Below are positions 43,136 through 51,817 of a stretch of DNA of 64,000 nucleotides, in pieces. Position 1 is the first letter of the stretch. The number at the start of each line of letters is the position of its first letter. The position numbers were made by a program, and so were the translations under genes. The stretch is from contig MHAZ01000003.1 in the NCBI GenBank assembly GCA_001803165.1, positions 186,001 through 250,000 of the forward strand. The letters run 5' to 3'. Below the pieces are notes generated by a model, which was not told the DNA's origin, did no database searches, and saw only the letters and a program-made list of their open reading frames with translations. The DNA is from Stygiobacter sp. RIFOXYC2_FULL_38_25 (GTDB lineage: Bacteria > Bacteroidota > Ignavibacteria > Ignavibacteriales > Melioribacteraceae).

Positions 43136-46100
43136 TGCGCCAGAGGAATTGAAATTAGAAAAGTAGTACCGCTGGAATCTGTTTTTTCAACCACAATTTT
43201 TCCGTTGATGCTTTCTATATATTTTTTTGCCATGCTTAAACCTAAACCCATTCCCGTTATTTTAGTAGTATAATTTTCTTCAAATATTTTAGGCAGATTC
43301 TCCCTATCAATTCCCTTCCCATCGTCAGTAACACGTATAGAGCAAAATCCAACTGAACTTATAACTCTAATTTCAATTTTGGCTGCACCGGCTTGCCAAG
43401 CGTTTCTTATTAAGTTAACCAAAGTTCGCTTTAAGTGATCACTATCGGCAACAACAACAATTTCTTTCTCTCTACATACAAATTCCAAACTGCTTTTCTG
43501 TTCAGAATAAAGATTTATCACTTCGGTTATTACAGGAACAATGTTGAGCTTAACAAGATTAGCACTTGGCATTCTTGCAAAGTTGGAAAATTCCGAAGCG
43601 ATATTTTTTAGAGTTTCTATTTGCGAAATAATTGTCGCGGTAACCTTTTCGAAAATAGAATTAAACTTCGGCGACTTATCTTCGTAAGCAGTGATCAATT
43701 GCTGGACTGAAAGTTTCATTGGTGTAAGCGGGTTTTTAATTTCGTGAGCCACTTGTTTAGCCATTTCGCGCCAGGCTTCTTCTCTTTCAAACTGAGCAAT
43801 ATCAATTTGGTTTTGTCTAATCTTTTGCACCATCATATTAAAGCCGCTTGCCAGTTCCCCTAATTCTCCCTTACTGTTTATAGAAACTCCAGCACTCAAA
43901 TCGCCGTTAGATACAGCCCGCGTTGCAGCGGTAAGCTTTTTAATTGGATAAGATATTTGTCCCGATAGAATAGTACTTATAACAATGATGATAATTAAAG
44001 CAAAAGAAAATACTCCAAACAAAAACACATCCAATTCAAACTCGGAAAGAGGCAGCGATGATTTGTTTAACATATCATTTACTTCAACCACAAGAACTAC
44101 ATTGGCGGCATGGATCACCCCGAAAGCAGAATTTATTTTTTCTCCTTGAACTTCTTCTTTGCCTAAATAAAAGTTGTTCTTATTGGAAATCAAATTCATA
44201 TAAGCTTCCGAATTTAATTTCTCGCCAAATAATCCGGCTTCATAAAGCGATGGATTACTGCTAAACACTTCTCCATTAATTGAATAAACCGAGAACTTTT
44301 TATTTAATTCTCGGGAAGCTTTTTCGAAAATTAGCTTTTGGTTAACATCACTACTTATTAGATATGGTTCAACATAATTTTTAATCTGATTTATATTTTC
44401 AATCATCAGTTTAGCTAAAGTTTGGCTATTTTTTTCTTCTGTTAGGTTGCGGATGTAAGCAGCTATTAAAAAAAGCGGGACAACCGAAATAATTAAAAAA
44501 GCCGTGATCAGCTTAGCCCGAAACGAAATACTATATGTTATGCGCTTCTGTAAATTAACCAGCCATAAGAACAGTGAAATAATGAATATCACAACTGTGT
44601 GGATGAAAAATATTTTAAAGAAATCAGAAAGATTCCATGTAAAGTTTTTGTTTTCTCTAGCGATTGCTAGGATTTTTTCTCCTTGAACAGTTGTATTTTT
44701 TATCAGAAACAAAAGATTCATTTCACTGTTAATCTCCAATTCAAGCCAAGTTTCTCCAAAATGGTCAAATGGCGCCCCCAAAATCCGTCTCACATTTTCA
44801 TCATTTAATTCACTGCCTTTTGATGAGCGGACAAGTTCCTTGTTCATCAATTCATAAATTTTGAGATTGTCGTAATCAACCGCCGATAAAATGCCTACTC
44901 GTTCCGGTATTAAAATTTTCGGCAATGATTCTTGTCTAAAATGATTTGAATTAATAATTGCAGTGATTGATAGATAGCCGAGAATTTTATCAGCGTCTCT
45001 TATTGTCAAAACTCCAGCTACTTTTTTCCCAACAGAAAATGTTGATTGCTGCGGAATGATCTGGATATCCTTATTAGTATCTAAATGCACTGAACTATTT
45101 TCTAAATCACTTTCGTCTGAAGATGAGAAACTTCCGAGAATATTTTTTTGCACATCATACAAAGTAATAGTAGCGTTTATTCCTTCACGGTACAATAAGC
45201 TCTTCATCCATATAGAAAAAGCTGTGGAAGAATAATCACCGCCGGTTTTTAAATCTTCATGCAATGCTGAGTTGTTTTTCGCCTCTATCAATGTTTGATA
45301 CAAAATAAACTGAACTTGTTCTTCATTCACGCGAACCAAATCGTAGGCAGAGTTCTTTAGCGATTCTTTTTCTAACTGTGAGTTATAGTAAGTGAGAAGC
45401 GAAACCGCAATAATTGAAGAAGCCAGCGAATAGAGAAAATATCTAAAAAGGATTTCCTTATTTCCGGCAATTAGGAAATATAGAATCGCAAATGAGAAAG
45501 TAAAAAAGAAAACTCTTATTAAATCTGTGCCCTGGGGTTGTGCCTGAGTTCTATCAAATACATAACCGAGAATTTGAACGACGAAGAATAATGCGACTAA
45601 GTACTTCCACTCATTTGTACCAATTCTTTTTAATAAGATTCTATGCATAAAAACAAGAAGAGCTAACGAACTAAGAAATATTGTAAAGCCAAGAATTAAA
45701 ATGTTAACGCACATTAGAAAAACTGCAGGAGATGGGATTAAGGCGAATTCCTTGAAATAGCGGATAGTTGAATCAAATATTACGCTGCGAATTGAAGCAC
45801 CGAACCCCCGCCAAAGCAGTAAGTACAGAAATACTGCTATAACCACACCCGCACTATCTGCAAGTAAGCTGGTTTTTCCATTTCCTCTTTGCGATTTATA
45901 GTAATCTATTATTTGGCGGTAGCCATATAGCGAAATAATCAAAAATGAAACTGCTGTAACAAAAAACTCAAGCGGAGAGCGAACCATTCCACTTCCAAAA
46001 CGAGATGAGAAATTAGATGCATCCGATAAGCTGTTACTTATCAAACCGGATGGAATCTCAAGAAAAAATAATAATACTCTGTTACTTAAAATGACCATAG

Positions 46101-46956
46101 AGAGTAAAGTAAATTTCAGCAACCGGGAATTTGATCTTCTTATAGTTATTACTATCTCATGTGAAAGAAGCCAAGAAAAAAGTAAGAGAAGTATGTTTTG
46201 AAGCTGTTGCAGCCATGCTTTCAGACTGGCTACTTGCAAATCAAGCGCCGGTTTTAAAAATGAAACAACACCAATTTTGTTTTTGAAGTTATTTAGAATC
46301 GGCACCGAGTATAATCTGCCATCTTGTTTGGCTTTTGAATTCGAACCCAAAAGAAGGTCTATATCAGTGCTTAGTGCCTGGCGTAAAGAATCTAAAAAAG
46401 AAATCCGCTCGAGATTAACCTTTGTTGGTAATGCTAATTCGCTAATCGGGCAACTTACTACAATCCAAAACGATTGGTTTTGCAGCTCAAGAAAATCAAT
46501 TAGAGATAAATATTGCTTCAGTTTTTTCTTTACAAAGAAAGTCTGTCCCTTTAAGCCTTTATTCCGATATAAATAAATACTATCAGCAACCGGATCTGAA
46601 TTCCATGCGATGAGTTTTAATTGAGAATTGTTTATCTGTATCGAGTACCGAGAGAATTCTTTCTTCAGAATTTCTTCAAAAATATTCTTCTGAGTCAATC
46701 GTTTCTCTTCATTAAGCATTCTTAGACTGCTCTTAATTTTCCGAATTCGAGAAATCAAGTTGGATGACTTTACATCAAACGCGTCCTGAATTTTTTGCGA
46801 TTGCCTAAAAGCAAGTTCTTTAGAGGTCTCTCCCCAACTTTCTTTTTTATTGTTTACGAGGATTGGTTCGATTAGAGCGGATGCAATAAATACAATGACC
46901 AGTACGGTCAGAATTGTAAGCTTAATTTTCTTGTGTTTAAGCGTTGCAATCTGCAT
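43132..46956 (-). CDS. Very large NtrY-like membrane sensor histidine kinase
   Basis: 1274 residues. The N-terminal 800 or so hold an extracytoplasmic segment after helix 1 (about 50-230), a multi-helix block (about 240-540) and a second extracytoplasmic segment (to about 790). Another helix pair brackets a third sensor region (to about 960), then HAMP (ISYPIKKLTAATRAVSNGDL), HisKA with His1071 in VAHEIKNPLTPMKLS, and HATPase with NLIRNAWQAG, DDGKGI and GMGLGLSMAKKY. KNPLTPMKLS is NtrY-type. No receiver gene is in the window, so the output is unknown. Confidence 0.85.
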   Translation of the reverse strand: MQIATLKHKKIKLTILTVLVIVFIASALIEPILVNNKKESWGETSKELAFRQSQKIQDAFDVKSSNLISRIRKIKSSLRMLNEEKRLTQKNIFEEILKKEFSRYSIQINNSQLKLIAWNSDPVADSIYLYRNKGLKGQTFFVKKKLKQYLSLIDFLELQNQSFWIVVSCPISELALPTKVNLERISFLDSLRQALSTDIDLLLGSNSKAKQDGRLYSVPILNNFKNKIGVVSFLKPALDLQVASLKAWLQQLQNILLLLFSWLLSHEIVITIRRSNSRLLKFTLLSMVILSNRVLLFFLEIPSGLISNSLSDASNFSSRFGSGMVRSPLEFFVTAVSFLIISLYGYRQIIDYYKSQRGNGKTSLLADSAGVVIAVFLYLLLWRGFGASIRSVIFDSTIRYFKEFALIPSPAVFLMCVNILILGFTIFLSSLALLVFMHRILLKRIGTNEWKYLVALFFVVQILGYVFDRTQAQPQGTDLIRVFFFTFSFAILYFLIAGNKEILFRYFLYSLASSIIAVSLLTYYNSQLEKESLKNSAYDLVRVNEEQVQFILYQTLIEAKNNSALHEDLKTGGDYSSTAFSIWMKSLLYREGINATITLYDVQKNILGSFSSSDESDLENSSVHLDTNKDIQIIPQQSTFSVGKKVAGVLTIRDADKILGYLSITAIINSNHFRQESLPKILIPERVGILSAVDYDNLKIYELMNKELVRSSKGSELNDENVRRILGAPFDHFGETWLELEINSEMNLLFLIKNTTVQGEKILAIARENKNFTWNLSDFFKIFFIHTVVIFIISLFLWLVNLQKRITYSISFRAKLITAFLIISVVPLFLIAAYIRNLTEEKNSQTLAKLMIENINQIKNYVEPYLISSDVNQKLIFEKASRELNKKFSVYSINGEVFSSNPSLYEAGLFGEKLNSEAYMNLISNKNNFYLGKEEVQGEKINSAFGVIHAANVVLVVEVNDMLNKSSLPLSEFELDVFLFGVFSFALIIIIVISTILSGQISYPIKKLTAATRAVSNGDLSAGVSINSKGELGELASGFNMMVQKIRQNQIDIAQFEREEAWREMAKQVAHEIKNPLTPMKLSVQQLITAYEDKSPKFNSIFEKVTATIISQIETLKNIASEFSNFARMPSANLVKLNIVPVITEVINLYSEQKSSLEFVCREKEIVVVADSDHLKRTLVNLIRNAWQAGAAKIEIRVISSVGFCSIRVTDDGKGIDRENLPKIFEENYTTKITGMGLGLSMAKKYIESINGKIVVEKTDSSGTTFLISIPLAQ

Positions 46957-46957
46957 G

Positions 46958-47386
46958 CTAATTTATTGTGATCTGAGAAATTCTCCACTGATTATCAATC
47001 AACTGGAGCGAAATAAAAACCGTTGCGGTTGTTCTAATTCCCTTTGATATATATTTAAGCGTACCGGCTGCAAATGGTGTGGCGGTTTCCGTAACCATAT
47101 TCGTTATCTTAAAAGAAATTGGCTGATTTACACTTAAAAAATCCTTTATTACATAATAAGACTGGTTTGCGCTGTAATAACCCGCAGCACCGTTTGTAAA
47201 ACTTAGATAATTCCGTTGCGAAAAATAATTCGAAAATTTATCCACCGAACCAGAACCAATTCCATCTTCGATCTTAACAAATAACTTTACCGCTTCCTTG
47301 GGCTTCATGTCTTGCGCGCCAATAGAGGCTGCCCAAATGAGAAGTGAAAGTTGTAATAGAATGTTCCGAGTTAAGATTGTTTTCAT
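46958..47386 (-). CDS. Exported DUF4783-like protein (NTF2-like fold)
   Basis: 142 residues with a signal peptide to about residue 25 (IWAASIGAQ). The mature part (KLFVKIEDGIGSGSVDKFSN, then SANQSYYVIKDFLSVNQPIS) resembles the DUF4783 family of Bacteroidota, small periplasmic proteins with an NTF2-like cone. Role unknown. It is encoded one base upstream of the histidine kinase gene and probably shares its mRNA; a sensing partner is possible but unsupported. Confidence 0.65.
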   Translation of the reverse strand: MKTILTRNILLQLSLLIWAASIGAQDMKPKEAVKLFVKIEDGIGSGSVDKFSNYFSQRNYLSFTNGAAGYYSANQSYYVIKDFLSVNQPISFKITNMVTETATPFAAGTLKYISKGIRTTATVFISLQLIDNQWRISQITIN

Positions 47387-47431
47387 TGCCCGATTTTTGC
47401 TTTTTAGTACAAACCAAAATAGTTAAAAGAA

Positions 47432-47461
47432 ACAAAAAAGCATACCGCTAAGGGTATGCTT
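47432..47461 (-). terminator. Rho-independent terminator after the FN3 lipoprotein gene
   Basis: Perfect 9-bp stem AAGCATACC / GGTATGCTT (47439-47447 and 47453-47461), six-base loop, with TTTTTTGTTT following on the minus strand. Confidence 0.85.
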
Positions 47462-47489
47462 CTTTGAGGAGTTTGTATGCAGTGAATGC

Positions 47490-48320
47490 TTAATAATTTC
47501 TTTTTGCATTTGCCGGTAAAGGTTTTCTTTCATCTGGTACACTTCTTTTAAGCTCGCGGTTCCCTTCAACTAATTGATAAGCCCAATCAAAAACTAATCT
47601 GTCGCCGCTGATGCTCTTTACTCTTACTTTTGCGTAGTGATTATCCCATGTCCAAATAACGTATGTGTGTCCCGGTATTGCTTCTACATATTTAATGTTT
47701 TCGCCTTGTTTCATTGCAACCCAGCCGGTTTGCGGCGCGTAGCTAATATCCCAAATATCTTTTGTAGCACCCATATCTTGAACATCGGAATCTTCCCAAA
47801 CATTGATGTAGTTTAAGCCGTTATACTTTTCGAAAAAGAAATCCGCCGCTTTATCATCATAAGGTAGAACAAGATACTGACTGAAATCATATCCGGAATT
47901 ATTTGGTGATCGGTTATAATCGAATACTGCTTGGTTAAAACCTTCCGGCCTTGGTGTATCGTAAACAACATCATCGCTCAATTCACTTTCGTTGCCGTCA
48001 TAATCGTAAGCGGTTACTGCGTAGTAATAGGTATCACCGTTTTTGCCGCCTTCATCAATAAAGTAAGTTGATTCTGTGCTGCCGATTAGTTCGTACTTTC
48101 CATCGTATGAATAGGAATAATAAACATTGTATCCGGCAACATCGTGCTCGCGGTTTTCATCCCAATAAATATCAACGCGCTGATCACCGGTTATAGTACG
48201 AATGTTTCTTGGCGCTGCCGGCGGGGTGTCATCATAATAATGATCTAATTCATCGCATCCGCTTAAAATGAAAGCCGCCCCAAATAAAATTGCGAGGTAA
48301 ATTCTTTTTAAGTTTTTCAT
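47490..48320 (-). CDS. Lipoprotein with one fibronectin III domain
   Basis: 276 residues. The signal peptide ends in LSGC with Cys22 as lipid anchor. A single FN3 domain (about 33-122: PPAAPRNIRTITGDQRVDIY to YYYAVTAYDYDGNESELSDD) is followed by an acidic, tyrosine-rich domain of about 150 residues that I do not recognise (DISYAPQTGWVAMKQGENIK). It stands alone between terminators. Surface or periplasmic location is expected; function unknown. Confidence 0.75.
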   Translation of the reverse strand: MKNLKRIYLAILFGAAFILSGCDELDHYYDDTPPAAPRNIRTITGDQRVDIYWDENREHDVAGYNVYYSYSYDGKYELIGSTESTYFIDEGGKNGDTYYYAVTAYDYDGNESELSDDVVYDTPRPEGFNQAVFDYNRSPNNSGYDFSQYLVLPYDDKAADFFFEKYNGLNYINVWEDSDVQDMGATKDIWDISYAPQTGWVAMKQGENIKYVEAIPGHTYVIWTWDNHYAKVRVKSISGDRLVFDWAYQLVEGNRELKRSVPDERKPLPANAKRNY

Positions 48321-48460
48321 CTCATTCTCCGTTATAGTTCTGGTAGCATATACTCAATCAATATGCCAACGATTTTCAGTTGGGATTGGCGAAAAAATCA
48401 AGGATTTAGTTCTTTTTAGAAGGGATTACTGGCTTGAGGGAGATTGTTTAATAAAATCTA

Positions 48461-48494
48461 TACAGAGCTGTATCTTTAATTGAACAGCTCTGTA
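48461..48494 (-). terminator. Terminator-like hairpin after pyrC
   Basis: Perfect 11-bp inverted repeat TACAGAGCTGT / ACAGCTCTGTA around a 12-base loop, ten bases beyond the pyrC stop. The tract after it on the minus strand (TAGATTTTATT) is only partly T-rich, so termination may be weak. Confidence 0.6.
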
Positions 48495-48504
48495 TTAGGC
48501 AATT

Positions 48505-49794
48505 TTATATTTCTATCATCTTATCATCAATAAACATTTTCCTTTTATTGATAACTGCAACGGCTTTTCCGGTGAGCAAACGTTTATCGTAAGGTGCATT
48601 TTTAGCTTTGGATTTGAATTTCGTGATGTCCACAGTCCAAATTTGTTCCGGGTCGAAAATTGTAAAGTTAGCCATTTCACCAACTTTAATTGCTGGAACC
48701 GGCAAATTCAGAATCTTCCTTGGATTGATCGCAAACTTCTCAACTAACTGATCGAGAGTTAAGTGTTTCTTCTTTACGAGTTCAGAAATTGCCAATCCAA
48801 TCTGAGTTTCCAAACCAAGAATTCCATTTGGCGCGTAGATGAATTCCATTTCTTTCTCTTCAATTGAATGCGGCGCGTGATCGCTTGCAATGCAATCAAT
48901 TGTTCCATCTTTCAATCCTTCAATCATAGCATCAACATCTTCGCGGGTTCTAAGCGGCGGATTCATTTTATAATTTGTGTCAAAGGTTTTCAATAAATCA
49001 TCCGTTAACGCAAAATGATGCGGTGCTACTTCCGCAGTAACTTTAATTCCCTTTTTCTTCGCTTGGCGAACAAGATCAACAGCATTTTTAGAACTGATAT
49101 GAGCAATGTGAACTCTTCCACCGGTAAACTCAGCCATCATTATATCTCGAATTACAATTAAATCTTCCGCTACGTTAGGTATTCCTTGTAATCCAAGTAA
49201 AGTTGAAGTGAAGCTCTCATTCATCGCGCCGCCGGCTAAAGATTCATCTTCACAATGTTCAATTACGGGTGCGTCAATCATCCTAGAATATTCCAAAACG
49301 TTTCTGAGAATTCCAGCGGATTTAATTGCAACACCATCGTCGCTAAAGCCAACAGCCCCGGCTTCATGAAGTTCAAGCATTGGGGAAATTGCTTCCCCTT
49401 TTCTTGCTAATGTTGCCGCCGCAACCGGAAATACATCAACCAAATGCTTTGCAGCTTTTTCTTTGATGAAACGAACCACTTCTGCAGAATCAATATCCGG
49501 ATTAGTGTTTGGCATACAAGCTACGCCTGTGAATCCGCCAACAGCAGCTGCATTGCAGCCGGTCTCAACCGTTTCTTCATCTTCTCTACCCGGTTCGCGC
49601 AAGTGAACATGCATATCAAAAAATCCCGGCGAGCAAAACTTGCCGTTCATTTCATAAACTTTAGCTTCCTTAAATTCAGCTTCAGAAATTCCGCCAATCT
49701 TTTTTATTACTCCATCTTCAATCAGCAAGTCGTTTTTTTCATTTAGCTTTTGTTCCGGGTGTAACAGATTTACTTGTTTCAAAATTATTTTCAT
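48505..49794 (-). CDS. pyrC: Dihydroorotase
   Basis: 429 residues, the long (class I) dihydroorotase. Zinc ligands appear in DMHVHLREPGREDEE near residue 60, further histidines in VIEHCEDESL and VHIAHISSKNAV, and the catalytic Asp in IASDHAPHSIEEKE near residue 305. NPRKILNLP follows, as in the family. It closes carbamoyl-aspartate to dihydroorotate. It lies 11 bases after pyrB in the pyrRBC operon. Confidence 0.95.
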   Translation of the reverse strand: MKIILKQVNLLHPEQKLNEKNDLLIEDGVIKKIGGISEAEFKEAKVYEMNGKFCSPGFFDMHVHLREPGREDEETVETGCNAAAVGGFTGVACMPNTNPDIDSAEVVRFIKEKAAKHLVDVFPVAAATLARKGEAISPMLELHEAGAVGFSDDGVAIKSAGILRNVLEYSRMIDAPVIEHCEDESLAGGAMNESFTSTLLGLQGIPNVAEDLIVIRDIMMAEFTGGRVHIAHISSKNAVDLVRQAKKKGIKVTAEVAPHHFALTDDLLKTFDTNYKMNPPLRTREDVDAMIEGLKDGTIDCIASDHAPHSIEEKEMEFIYAPNGILGLETQIGLAISELVKKKHLTLDQLVEKFAINPRKILNLPVPAIKVGEMANFTIFDPEQIWTVDITKFKSKAKNAPYDKRLLTGKAVAVINKRKMFIDDKMIEI

Positions 49795-49805
49795 TTTTCA
49801 CCTTC

Positions 49806-50729
49806 CTATGAATGCATTGTGCCGAGCAGATAGAGGACAGCCATTCTAACTGCAACGCCATTTGTAACTTGATCGAGAATAACTTGATATGGACCATCGG
49901 CAACCTCCGAAGAAAGTTCAACGCCGCGGTTTATTGGTCCGGGATGAAGAATAACAATATCCTTGTTGAATTTTTCGATCCGCTCAGTTGTAACACCAAA
50001 GTAATTATGATATTCGCGCAGTGAAGGAATTCTCCTTCCGGCATCGCGTTCCAGCTGAATTCGGATTACATTTAGAACATCATTTTCTTTTAACGCTTCT
50101 TCAATTTTGTGATAAACTTTTATTCCCAGAGCTTCAATTCCAAATGGAATCATTGTTGAAGGACCACAGACAGAAACTTGCGCACCCATTGTTTTCAATC
50201 CGTAAATGTTAGAGAGCGCAACGCGGCTGTGTGCAACATCGCCAACGATGCATACTTTTAATCCTTCCAATCTTCCTAAACGTTCGTTGATAGAATACAT
50301 ATCAAGCAATCCTTGAGTTGGATGCTCGTGCAAACCATCACCGGCATTGATGATATTAGCTTTGCTGATTTTAGTTAAGTACTGCGGCACTCCGGCTGAT
50401 TTATGACGAACAACAATCATATCAACTTTCATTGCTTCAATATTCCGGACAGTATCTTTAAATGTTTCCCCCTTCTTAACGCTACTGGTTGAGGTGGAAA
50501 AATTTATTGTATCTGCCGAAAGTCTTTTCTGAGCAAGTTCAAAAGAAATTCTTGTTCTTGTAGAATCTTCGTAAAACAGATTAACTACTGTTTTTCCTTG
50601 TAATGTAGGGACTTTCTTAATTGGTCTTTCCAATACTTCGCGGAAAGTCCTTGCCGTATCAAGAATAAGCTGTAGGTCCTCTTTAGGAACACCGCTTAGC
50701 CCAAGTAAGTGTCTGTTTGATAGTGACAT
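49806..50729 (-). CDS. pyrB: Aspartate carbamoyltransferase catalytic subunit
   Basis: 307 residues. The carbamoyl-phosphate site is NLFYEDSTRTRISFELAQKR near residue 50; STSSVKKGETFKDT is the 80s loop with its lysine; HPTQGLLDMYSI is near residue 135 and HPGPINRGVELSSEV near residue 265. It makes carbamoyl-aspartate. There is no pyrI regulatory subunit nearby, which fits RNA-level control by PyrR. It lies 11 bases after pyrR. Confidence 0.97.
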   Translation of the reverse strand: MSLSNRHLLGLSGVPKEDLQLILDTARTFREVLERPIKKVPTLQGKTVVNLFYEDSTRTRISFELAQKRLSADTINFSTSTSSVKKGETFKDTVRNIEAMKVDMIVVRHKSAGVPQYLTKISKANIINAGDGLHEHPTQGLLDMYSINERLGRLEGLKVCIVGDVAHSRVALSNIYGLKTMGAQVSVCGPSTMIPFGIEALGIKVYHKIEEALKENDVLNVIRIQLERDAGRRIPSLREYHNYFGVTTERIEKFNKDIVILHPGPINRGVELSSEVADGPYQVILDQVTNGVAVRMAVLYLLGTMHS

Positions 50730-50740
50730 ATATTTTCTCT

Positions 50741-51289
50741 CTAATTTTTGCTTGGAGCGTTTACTAAATAGATTGCGTCTTCGCCATCGGTTTCTTTAAT
50801 TCTTACTCTCACTTCTTCATTAATCGAGGTTGGAATATTCTTGCCGACAAAATCTGCTTTGATTGGCAATTCGCGGTGTCCTCTATCAACCATCACGCAA
50901 AGTTGAATTGTGGTTGGTCTTCCGAGATCCATTAATGCATCCAGCGCCGCTCGCACTGTTCTTCCGGTGTAGAGAACATCATCAATTAGGATTACGTGTT
51001 TATCATTGATATCGAAAGTAATGTTAGTAACACCAATCTCAGGCTGTTTAAGCCGTGTGCGGAAATCATCTCTGTAAAGTGTAACGTCAAGAACTCCAAA
51101 ATCCGGTTCGGATTTATCAATCTCTTTAATCTTTTGGAATATTCTCGAACCGATAAATTCGCCCCGGGTTCTCATTCCAACCAGCACTAAATTCTTAGAA
51201 CCTTTATTCCGTTCAAGAATTTCGTGCGCAAGCCGGGTCAGAGTTCTGTTGAACCCCTCTTCGTCGAAAAGTTTTGCTTTGATATCCAT
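50741..51289 (-). CDS. pyrR: Pyrimidine operon attenuation regulator / uracil phosphoribosyltransferase PyrR
   Basis: 182 residues. The PRPP loop VILIDDVLYTGRTVRAALDA is near residue 100; VGMRTRGEFIGSRI and LCVMVDRGHRELPIKADFVG are PyrR-specific. With UMP or UTP bound, PyrR holds an RNA hairpin in the leader, allowing the terminator to form. The leader directly upstream has both a PyrR-type loop and a terminator, so the regulatory role is likely kept as well as weak UPRTase activity. Confidence 0.96.
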   Translation of the reverse strand: MDIKAKLFDEEGFNRTLTRLAHEILERNKGSKNLVLVGMRTRGEFIGSRIFQKIKEIDKSEPDFGVLDVTLYRDDFRTRLKQPEIGVTNITFDINDKHVILIDDVLYTGRTVRAALDALMDLGRPTTIQLCVMVDRGHRELPIKADFVGKNIPTSINEEVRVRIKETDGEDAIYLVNAPSKN

Positions 51290-51309
51290 TTAATTATGCC
51301 TTGGCTGAT

Positions 51310-51342
51310 AAAAAAAATCCCCGAGAGGCAACGCCTTCGAGG
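51310..51342 (-). terminator. Attenuator terminator of the pyr leader
   Basis: Minus strand CCTCGAAGGC / GCCTCTCGGGG with a GTT loop and one bulge, followed by A and eight T residues, all 20 bases or so before the pyrR ATG. A terminator inside the leader of the operon it precedes is the mark of attenuation. Confidence 0.85.
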
Positions 51343-51378
51343 TTTCGGTTTTGTCTTGATATGTAATTCTCTTTTTCA

Positions 51379-51399
51379 ATCCTTCTTATCTCTCTGGAT
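51379..51399 (-). promoter_or_regulatory. PyrR-binding RNA loop (anti-antiterminator)
   Basis: Minus strand ATCCAGAGAGATAAGAA closed by GGAT. It matches the Firmicutes PyrR site (UCCAGAGAGG-loop-AAGGAU). Its TCCAGAGAG can also pair with CTCTCGGGG in the terminator 3' arm (one mismatch), giving a mutually exclusive antiterminator. Confidence 0.75.
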
Positions 51400-51426
51400 A
51401 AATGTTAAAGGACAAATTTCGTTGAA

Positions 51427-51457
51427 CTAATTTAACAGAATAATCTGTACTGACAAA
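51427..51457 (-). promoter_or_regulatory. Promoter of the pyrRBC operon
   Basis: Minus strand TTTG (51454-51457), 19 bases, TAAATTAG (51427-51434), seven of eight with TAnnTTTG scoring n as free. Predicted start is about 20 bases before the PyrR loop. Confidence 0.6.
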
Positions 51458-51478
51458 ATTGTTTTGGTTTTATGTTAC

Positions 51479-51510
51479 TGTCGGGGTGGGGAGATTCGAA
51501 CTCCCGACCT
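51479..51510. repeat. 32-bp direct repeat, left copy (tRNA-Pro 3' end)
   Basis: Identical to 51786-51817. It covers the tRNA 3' end, acceptor strand and T arm plus two bases beyond the discriminator, and together the copies bracket the GIY-YIG frame. Confidence 0.85.
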
Positions 51511-51537
51511 TGGCGCCAAAGCGCCACGCGCTAACCG
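51481..51537 (-). pseudogene. 5'-truncated, decayed tRNA-Pro
   Basis: The 3' 57 bases of a tRNA-Pro: D-loop remnant CGGTTAGCGCG, an anticodon arm, variable loop, T arm and acceptor 3' strand. The last 31 bases, from the T arm on, are identical to the intact tRNA-Pro at 51788. The acceptor 5' strand and D arm are missing, and the anticodon arm has become TGGCG-CTTTGG-CGCCA (a six-base loop) instead of a seven-base loop. It looks like a relic of the UGG isoacceptor. Confidence 0.8.
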
Positions 51538-51782
51538 TTTTTCTCATTATCAGAAAGAAATCTACTTGCTCCTCTATTCTTAATGTTAATTTCAAAACGA
51601 TATGCTTCTGATTTCGAATCGGACTCCTTCGCATAAACTAATTCCCAAGGAGAGCCAATCTTTGTAGATTTATTTTGACCGGAATTATGTTCAGTTAATC
51701 TACGAGAAATATTGTTTGTGTGACCGACATAATATTTATTCTTTTTGACACTAAACAGAATATTTGTTGTGTAACAATTCAT
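51531..51782 (-). CDS. GIY-YIG nuclease-fold protein between two tRNA-Pro sequences
   Basis: 83 residues. The single-domain GIY-YIG family (UPF0213/Slx1-like) is seen in KYYVGHTNNISRRLTEHNSG, then SPWELVYAKESDSKSEAYRF and IKNRGASRFL. YVG, the Arg of SRRL, the His of EHN and the Glu of AYRFE are kept, but the first motif reads TNIL where Tyr is expected (usually YIL), one base from a Tyr codon. ATG begins five bases after the 3' end of tRNA-Pro and the TAG stop lies inside the D-loop remnant of the decayed tRNA-Pro. No ribosome-binding site other than tRNA sequence is available. A homing or mobile origin is inferred; activity is doubtful. Confidence 0.75.
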   Translation of the reverse strand: MNCYTTNILFSVKKNKYYVGHTNNISRRLTEHNSGQNKSTKIGSPWELVYAKESDSKSEAYRFEINIKNRGASRFLSDNEKNG

Positions 51783-51785
51783 AAT

Positions 51786-51817
51786 TGTCGGGGTGGGGAG
51801 ATTCGAACTCCCGACCT
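51786..51817. repeat. 32-bp direct repeat, right copy (within tRNA-Pro)
   Basis: Identical to 51479-51510; the part inside the intact tRNA gene spans T arm and acceptor 3' strand. Confidence 0.85.

Noticed and set aside
48461-48494. PyrR-type or other regulatory RNA after pyrC
   Set aside because: It lies downstream of the operon, has no PyrR motif, and is best read as a weak terminator hairpin.
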